Shown here piece after piece: positions 30,647-34,111 of a stretch of DNA of 34,111 bases. The notes beneath the pieces were generated by a model. It searched no databases and was not told where the DNA came from. It was given only the letters and a program-made list of their open reading frames with translations. The translations under genes and the position numbers were made by a program. The first letter of the stretch is position 1, and each line of letters opens with the position of its first letter. The stretch is from IMG/VR virus record IMGVR_UViG_3300047478_000032, positions 1 through 34,111 of that record. One strand, written 5' to 3'. This DNA is from a virus.

Positions 30647-31440
30647 CTCACGCATCCCTTTTTAGCGGCATTGGTGGATTTGACCTTGCCGCTGAATGGA
30701 TGGGTTGGGATAACCTATTCCATTGCGAATGGAATCCTTTTGGACAAAGGGTTTTAAAACATCATTTTCCTAATTCAATTTCATACAATGACATTACTAA
30801 AACAGACTTCTCTATTCACAAAGGAGCAGTCGACATCATTACTGGAGGTTTCCCTTGCCAACCATATTCAACCGCAGGTAAAAGACTTGGGAAAGCCGAC
30901 GAAAGACACCTCTTTCCAGAAATGCTTAGGGCAATTAAAGAAATCAAACCAAGATGGGTTATTGGGGAAAATGTTCGTGGACTTGTTAGTTGGAACGGCG
31001 GGTTGGTATTCGACGAGGTCTGTGCTGACTTGGAAGGCGAAGGGTATGAGGTACAACCGTTTATTATTCCTGCTGCAAGTGTCAACGCACCGCACCAAAG
31101 ATACAGAATTTGGTTTATCGGATTTAAAAACAATGATGTTAAAGACGCCAACAGTATCGGACAAAAATGGGGGTTGCACGAGGGGGAACCCGAAAATGCA
31201 AATGGGAAGCAGTTTAGTCAATCAGATGCATCAAATATGCAAAACAACGCCTGGAAAAACTTCACAACTGAATACCCGCTTTGTAATGGAAATAATGGGA
31301 TTTCCGAAAGATTGGACGGAATTACCTTTTCAAAATGGCGAAGCGAATCAATCAAAGCAGGTGGGAACGCAATAGTACCACAAGTGGCTTTACAAATATT
31401 TAAAGCTATAGAAGAATTTGAATTAATGGTAAATAAGTAG
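30640..31440 (+). CDS. DNA (cytosine-5) methyltransferase
   Basis: The 266-residue enzyme transfers a methyl group from S-adenosylmethionine to C5 of cytosine. All key motifs are visible: motif I SLFSGIGGFDLA (6-17), motif IV GGFPCQPYS (69-77) with catalytic Cys73, motif VI GENVRGL (109-115), motif VIII QRYRIWFIGF (153-162), a short target recognition region (about 165-230) and motif X GNAIVPQVA (242-250). No restriction enzyme is nearby, so it is an orphan, most likely protecting phage DNA from host restriction. A second long frame (30788-31375) runs inside it in the +1 frame. Confidence 0.93.
   Translation: MLTHASLFSGIGGFDLAAEWMGWDNLFHCEWNPFGQRVLKHHFPNSISYNDITKTDFSIHKGAVDIITGGFPCQPYSTAGKRLGKADERHLFPEMLRAIKEIKPRWVIGENVRGLVSWNGGLVFDEVCADLEGEGYEVQPFIIPAASVNAPHQRYRIWFIGFKNNDVKDANSIGQKWGLHEGEPENANGKQFSQSDASNMQNNAWKNFTTEYPLCNGNNGISERLDGITFSKWRSESIKAGGNAIVPQVALQIFKAIEEFELMVNK
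30788..31375 (+). CDS. Overlapping +1-frame gene inside the methyltransferase (putative)
   Basis: A 195-codon frame lies entirely within the methyltransferase gene, in the +1 frame. Its product contains AGWYSTRSVLTWKAKGMRYN, then KTPTVSD, and ends KTSQLNTRFVMEIMGFPKDW followed by TELPFQNGE. I recognise these as features of hypothetical proteins from Bacteroidota phages, often with repeated LPTPTA-like motifs. The motif here lies over DANSIG in the methyltransferase frame. The frame has its own ATG but no separate promoter. It could be a true dual-coding gene, or a shadow that looks conserved only because the methyltransferase is. Antisense frames here are also unusually open (up to 117 codons), which weakens the length argument. 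Confidence 0.5.
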   Translation: MTLLKQTSLFTKEQSTSLLEVSLANHIQPQVKDLGKPTKDTSFQKCLGQLKKSNQDGLLGKMFVDLLVGTAGWYSTRSVLTWKAKGMRYNRLLFLLQVSTHRTKDTEFGLSDLKTMMLKTPTVSDKNGGCTRGNPKMQMGSSLVNQMHQICKTTPGKTSQLNTRFVMEIMGFPKDWTELPFQNGEANQSKQVGTQ

Positions 31441-31448
31441 TATTTTTG
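31418..31448 (+). promoter_or_regulatory. Strong promoter TTG-N20-TATTTTTG before the replisome organiser
   Basis: TTG (31418-31420), exactly 20 bases, and TATTTTTG (31441-31448) match the Bacteroidota consensus. The expected start of transcription is near 31453-31456, close to two ATGs (31451 and 31455). Confidence 0.7.
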
Positions 31449-31450
31449 TA

Positions 31451-31545
31451 ATGGATGTCGCATATCCAGTATAAACTTATTAGGGAGGAGGATGAAAAGC
31501 AAATGCGACTTGCTTGGATTCCAAATCCCTTTTTTTATTTTATGA
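31451..31545 (+). promoter_or_regulatory. Structured leader with short upstream ORFs before the replisome organiser
   Basis: GTCGCAT (31457-31463) and ATGCGAC (31503-31509) are a perfect inverted repeat, extended inside by ATCC/GGAT (31464-31467 and 31490-31493). The purine-rich GGGAGGAGG, one of the few Shine-Dalgarno-like stretches in the genome, overlaps ATG 31492. That ATG opens a 17-codon frame whose TGA forms ATGA with ATG 31542. If the protein instead starts at 31455, this is coding sequence. Confidence 0.4.
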
Positions 31546-32219
31546 GCAAAGACCCAGCCGTGTTATTTTACACAAGTGATTTTCTTAGTGGCACTTTTAC
31601 AATGACAAATGAACAAGTTGGAATGTATATCCGTTTACTTTGTTTGCAGCACCAAAAAGGCAAATTAACTAATAAGGATATGTTAAGCATATGTAAAGCA
31701 TATGATGTTGACATTTGGAGCAAATTTGTAAAAGATGGCGAATTTTATTACAATGAGCGTATGTATAACGAGACTATTCGTAGGCAAAAATTTAGTGAAT
31801 CAAGGCGTAATAACGCTAAATCTACTAAAAGCACAAGCAAAGCATATGCTCAGCATATGGAAACTGAAACTGAAAATGGAACTATAACTATAAATAGAAC
31901 TAAAACTAAAACTGAAATACTGGACGAAAAGTTTGAAGATTGGTGGTTATGGTACGATTATAAGAAGTCAAAAGATAAGGCAAAAAAGTCTTGGAATACT
32001 TTGACTGAACAAGAAAAGGATTTAGCTTTACAATCTGTACAAGCCTATGTACAATCAACTCCAGATAAAACCTTTAGAAAACATCCTACAACATACTTGA
32101 ATCAAAAATGCTTTAACGATGAAATTATCACAAGAAATACAACAAGTCAAACAAGAGTTAGCCACGCTACCGAAGAACAGTTTATCCAGACTGCTTTTAA
32201 ACGTAATGGCGGTTGGTAG
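31542..32219 (+). CDS. Replisome organiser-like protein (DUF1376-type)
   Basis: I chose ATG 31542 (MSKDPAVLFYTSDFLSGTFT), where proteins of this family usually begin; the frame is also open from ATG 31455, which would add 29 residues and lies at a leaderless distance from the promoter. The 225-residue protein has an N-terminal winged-helix domain like phage replication organisers (SDFLSGT, EQVGMYIRLLCLQHQKGKL), a basic Ser/Thr/Lys linker (about 88-130) and a C-terminal helical domain (WWLWYDYKKSKDKAKKSW) resembling helicase-loader partners. It should bind the origin and recruit host helicase. It overlaps the next gene by 101 bases. Confidence 0.75.
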   Translation: MSKDPAVLFYTSDFLSGTFTMTNEQVGMYIRLLCLQHQKGKLTNKDMLSICKAYDVDIWSKFVKDGEFYYNERMYNETIRRQKFSESRRNNAKSTKSTSKAYAQHMETETENGTITINRTKTKTEILDEKFEDWWLWYDYKKSKDKAKKSWNTLTEQEKDLALQSVQAYVQSTPDKTFRKHPTTYLNQKCFNDEIITRNTTSQTRVSHATEEQFIQTAFKRNGGW

Positions 32220-32736
32220 TACTGGTGAGGTATATAATCAAATGTGCCAATACAAAGAGAAAGGCGAACCAAATCATTTAGCCGTAATGCAGAACATACC
32301 TAAAGACCAAAGGTTACCACAAATAGCTAAGTTATACGGCACAGATAAAATAGCCACTGTATTAGGTAAGCAAATAACAAGAACATTATCTAATTTTAAT
32401 CTTAGGGTTGGAATGAATACAGAGCAGATTTATGATTTAGCTTTAGCCATTATTGAAACTGCCGAAGAAGACAATTTAGCCGTTGAGGATATAATGCTTT
32501 TTTTAGATGGACTACCTAAGTTTAAATACGGCAAAGTCTATGATAGAATGGATATGCCTACCTTTTTTGAGATGTTAGAAGTTTATAGAGAACAAAGACA
32601 TCAAGCGTTTGTTAATGCAAGAGAAGAACAACACGCTCAATTTAAGTCAATGGGTGATAGTAACAGAATGACTACTGACACAGACAAAGAGGCTAACCGA
32701 AACGCAATGAAACAATACTTACAAAACCTTAAATAA
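32119..32736 (+). CDS. Replication-associated helical protein (DUF6633-like)
   Basis: The 205-residue protein is largely helical and ends with a pattern I associate with Bacteroidota phage replication regions: LPKFKYGKVYDRMDMPTFFE (132-151), then EVYREQRHQAFVNAREEQHA. No enzymatic motif is visible. It may be a helicase loader or cofactor of the preceding protein. The long 101-base overlap with that gene would shrink to 14 bases if ATG 32206 (MAVGSTGEVYNQM) were the true start; both are plausible. Confidence 0.6.
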   Translation: MKLSQEIQQVKQELATLPKNSLSRLLLNVMAVGSTGEVYNQMCQYKEKGEPNHLAVMQNIPKDQRLPQIAKLYGTDKIATVLGKQITRTLSNFNLRVGMNTEQIYDLALAIIETAEEDNLAVEDIMLFLDGLPKFKYGKVYDRMDMPTFFEMLEVYREQRHQAFVNAREEQHAQFKSMGDSNRMTTDTDKEANRNAMKQYLQNLK

Positions 32737-32740
32737 CATT

Positions 32741-32797
32741 ATCCCCTACCAATTATTAATAAACCAGTGGTGTGGGTTATATCGAAAGGTGGGGGAT
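32741..32797 (+). other. Long inverted repeat in the gap before the 35-residue membrane peptide
   Basis: ATCCCCTACC (32741-32750) pairs with GGTGGGGGAT (32788-32797) over 10 bp with one G-T pair. The 37-base loop can form a second small stem around ACCAGTGGT. No T-run follows, so it is not a normal terminator. Like 441-528 it is an extended stem filling an intergenic gap and starting ATTATCC. Confidence 0.5.
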
Positions 32798-32810
32798 TAA
32801 AACTTTAACT

Positions 32811-32918
32811 ATGAAAATATTAGACTTTATTAAATTTTTCTTTATTAGCGTTCCTTTAGCGTGTTTGCTATTTGTAACGGCTAATGTATATTTTGAACTT
32901 AAACGAATTATGAAATGA
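32811..32918 (+). CDS. 35-residue membrane peptide
   Basis: The frame encodes MKILDFIKFFFISVPLACLL, continues hydrophobic through FVTANVYFEL and ends basic (KRIMK). It is a single membrane helix with a positively charged tail. Its TGA overlaps the next ATG as ATGA, a sign of translational coupling. Its role is unknown; it may affect the host membrane. Confidence 0.5.
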   Translation: MKILDFIKFFFISVPLACLLFVTANVYFELKRIMK

Positions 32919-33121
32919 TAGTGAGTGGTGCAGAGAATGCAATACCAATAAAAATGATTGACATAGAAACAAAAGAAGTAACCATATTTAAAAGCATAGC
33001 GTATGCAGTTAGAACAACTGGACTTACTGAATATGGAATAAGACAAGGTTTAAATCCGTTAAAAAAGGCAAGATTCGTAGTAAATGGTAGAACTGTTGTT
33101 TTTAGAGTACATAAACCATAA
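32915..33121 (+). CDS. NUMOD1-like DNA-binding protein
   Basis: The 68-residue protein resembles the small DNA-binding module found in HNH homing endonucleases: IDIETKEVTIFKSIAYAVRT (15-34), TGLTEYGIRQGLN, then a beta hairpin, FVVNGRTVVFRVHKP. No nuclease domain is attached. It may be a regulator, or a leftover of a homing endonuclease. Its last bases carry the promoter of the NinG-like gene. Confidence 0.55.
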   Translation: MIVSGAENAIPIKMIDIETKEVTIFKSIAYAVRTTGLTEYGIRQGLNPLKKARFVVNGRTVVFRVHKP

Positions 33122-33126
33122 CTTTG
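33096..33126 (+). promoter_or_regulatory. Strong promoter TTG-N20-TAACTTTG before ninG, leaderless spacing
   Basis: TTG (33096-33098), 20 bases and TAACTTTG (33119-33126) are a full consensus match. The ATG of the next gene (33131) is 4 bases beyond the -7 element, as at 13103. Confidence 0.75.
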
Positions 33127-33130
33127 CATT

Positions 33131-33511
33131 ATGGCACTAATAACAATACCAAAATTAACCGCAAAGGCTCAAAAGGTATTCAACGCATATATAAGACGCA
33201 GAGATAGCCAAAATGGTTACTTTACTTGTATAAGTTGCTTAGAAACTAAAACAGTAGACTTAATGGATGCTGGACACTTTGTACCAGTAAAAAGGTCAAG
33301 TGCATTAAGATTTGATGAATACAATGTAAACGGAGAATGTAAAAGATGCAATGGGTTTGATGAGTTTCATTTAATAGGTTATAGACGCAATCTTTGTGAT
33401 AAAGTTGGTGAGGGTGTTGTATTGTTTTTAGAAAGCCAGTCAAGATTACTTAAGAAATGGTCAAGACAAGAACTTAACGAAATAATAGAAAAATATGGCG
33501 AAGGCAAATAA
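33131..33511 (+). CDS. ninG: NinG-like recombination protein
   Basis: The 126-residue protein matches the lambda NinG (Rap) family, which helps resolve recombination intermediates. It has KLTAKAQKVFNAYIRRRDSQ (8-27), CISCLETKTVDLMDAGHFVP (33-52), LRFDEYNVNGECKRCNGFDE (59-78) and the final KKWSRQELNEIIEKYG. Two cysteine pairs (CISC and CKRC) make an HNH-like metal-binding core. It is shorter than lambda NinG. It has a strong leaderless-type promoter of its own and fits with the SSB-like and annealing-protein candidates. Confidence 0.85.
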   Translation: MALITIPKLTAKAQKVFNAYIRRRDSQNGYFTCISCLETKTVDLMDAGHFVPVKRSSALRFDEYNVNGECKRCNGFDEFHLIGYRRNLCDKVGEGVVLFLESQSRLLKKWSRQELNEIIEKYGEGK

Positions 33512-33614
33512 CTCAAACAAAGTATCTTTTGGTAAGCGTAAATGCGGAAAGTACAAAAAGACATCTGGTCCAAAAGACAAGGCAGTAAAACCATATAACC
33601 GACAAGGTAGATAA
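33495..33614 (+). CDS. Small basic protein, 39 residues
   Basis: The frame begins MAKANNSNKVSFGKRKCGKY and ends VKPYNRQGR, a highly basic peptide. It overlaps the end of ninG by 17 bases. Similar short basic proteins ending in a QGR-like tail are, as far as I recall, common in Bacteroidota phages. It may bind DNA or RNA. Confidence 0.6.
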   Translation: MAKANNSNKVSFGKRKCGKYKKTSGPKDKAVKPYNRQGR

Positions 33615-33615
33615 T

Positions 33616-34050
33616 ATGAGAATAGCAGAATTAAAGCCAAATCCTAATAATCCAAGAAAGATTAGCAAAGATGAGTTTGAAAGATTGGTTAAATCAATTG
33701 AAGAAGACCCAAAACTACTTAACGCTAAACCTATTATAATTGATGAGCATAATGTTATATTAGGAGGGCATCAAAGATACCGAGCGTGTATTCAATTAGG
33801 AATACAAGATGTACCAGTAATTCTAATGCCTAACCTTACTGATAGAGAAAAGAAAAAACTACTTATCATAGACAATACCCATAACGGAGAATTTGACTTA
33901 GACGCTTTAGCAAATGACAATTGGGATTTACACGATTTAGCTGATTGGGGAGTTAATTTAGACTTCTTAATTCCAAGTATAGACGAACCAGAAAAAATAG
34001 ACAATACTAAGAAAGGGAAGATTTGCCCAAATTGTGGCTTATCTTTGTGA
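33616..34050 (+). CDS. ParB-like nuclease-domain protein
   Basis: The 144-residue protein has the ParB/Srx-type domain: RIAELKPNPNNPRKISKDEF (2-21), IVLxxGHQRxR-type motif in NVILGGHQRYRACIQLGIQ (46-64), then VPVILMPNLTDREKKKLLII. The C-terminus ends in CPNCG, half of a zinc knuckle. In phages such a domain often lies upstream of the terminase, sometimes fused to a methyltransferase; here no methyltransferase is attached. On the circular genome it lies directly before the TerS-like gene, so it may take part in packaging or regulation. The gene crosses the join of the linear sequence. Confidence 0.85.
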   Translation: MRIAELKPNPNNPRKISKDEFERLVKSIEEDPKLLNAKPIIIDEHNVILGGHQRYRACIQLGIQDVPVILMPNLTDREKKKLLIIDNTHNGEFDLDALANDNWDLHDLADWGVNLDFLIPSIDEPEKIDNTKKGKICPNCGLSL

Positions 34051-34111
34051 TTCAATGAAAATACAGTGAGATATGGCAAATGAACAAAACTTAAAGCCAT
34101 TCCCTAAAGGT
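33985..34111. repeat. Right copy of the 127-bp terminal direct repeat
   Basis: Identical to 1-127. It holds the last part of the ParB-like gene (to 34050) and the first 39 bases of the TerS-like gene (from 34073). Removing one copy gives a circle of 33,984 bp. Confidence 0.95.

Noticed and set aside
30816-31221. Antisense frames of 111 and 117 codons opposite the methyltransferase
   Set aside because: They have no recognisable motif. They are noted as a caution that this region is stop-poor in several frames.
1-34111. CRISPR arrays, integrase, repressor, transposase or canonical tRNA genes
   Set aside because: I looked for these and saw none. There are no regular spacer repeats, no recombinase motifs and no complete tRNA cloverleaf.

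Overview
The window is a complete, circularly assembled genome of a small tailed bacteriophage, about 34.0 kb. The last 127 bases (33985-34111) repeat the first 127 exactly, so the unique circle is 33,984 bp and the ParB-like gene near the right end runs across the join. All genes lie on the + strand. The DNA is AT-rich. Starts rarely have a Shine-Dalgarno sequence, and the clearest promoters have the form TTG-N19-22-TAnnTTTG, which is the Bacteroidota sigma factor pattern. With the peptidase-S74 fibres and several small Bacteroidota-phage gene families, this points to a phage of a Bacteroidota host. An HK97-type head, a tape measure protein and tail-tube genes indicate a siphovirus with a fairly short tail. 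I see no integrase, excisionase or repressor, so it is probably virulent.

Layout. 1-6.0 kb is packaging and head: TerS-like protein, TerL, portal, SPP1 gp7-like protein, prohead protease and major capsid protein, ending in a terminator. 6.1-10.8 kb is head-tail joining and tail: gp6-like connector, head closure, gp10-like, DUF3168-like tail completion, tail tube, G/GT chaperones joined through an A10 slippery run, and a tape measure. 10.8-15.0 kb holds the tail tip and two further tail-tube-like proteins; the second carries a long Thr/Ser (mucin-like) linker and repeated adhesin-like domains. 15.0-17.4 kb is a tight cassette of three glycosyltransferases. 17.4-23.6 kb holds a BppU-like protein and two fibres with S74 chaperone domains, one of 1603 residues. 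23.7-26.3 kb is lysis: holin candidates, spanin-like proteins, a 28-residue membrane peptide and a lysozyme-like endolysin.

26.3-27.7 kb holds an exonuclease and small accessory genes. 27.7-27.97 kb is a non-coding region with two terminators, GCTAAA repeats, two DnaA-box-like sites and a strong promoter; it is my candidate origin and early promoter region. 28.0-33.6 kb is replication and recombination: an orphan DnaA domain IV, an annealing-protein candidate, an SSB-like protein, an HTH protein, an m5C methyltransferase, a DUF1376-type replisome organiser and NinG. The ParB-like gene closes the circle back to the terminase genes.

The points most worth following are: (1) a 195-codon open frame inside the methyltransferase gene, in the +1 frame, whose translation resembles a protein family I recall from Bacteroidota phages, so the segment may encode two proteins; (2) a Thr/Ser-rich virion protein followed directly by three glycosyltransferases, suggesting self-glycosylation of the tail; (3) a tail chaperone frameshift that needs +1 or -2 rather than the usual -1; (4) structured intergenic RNAs next to terL and in the replication region; (5) apparently leaderless promoters.
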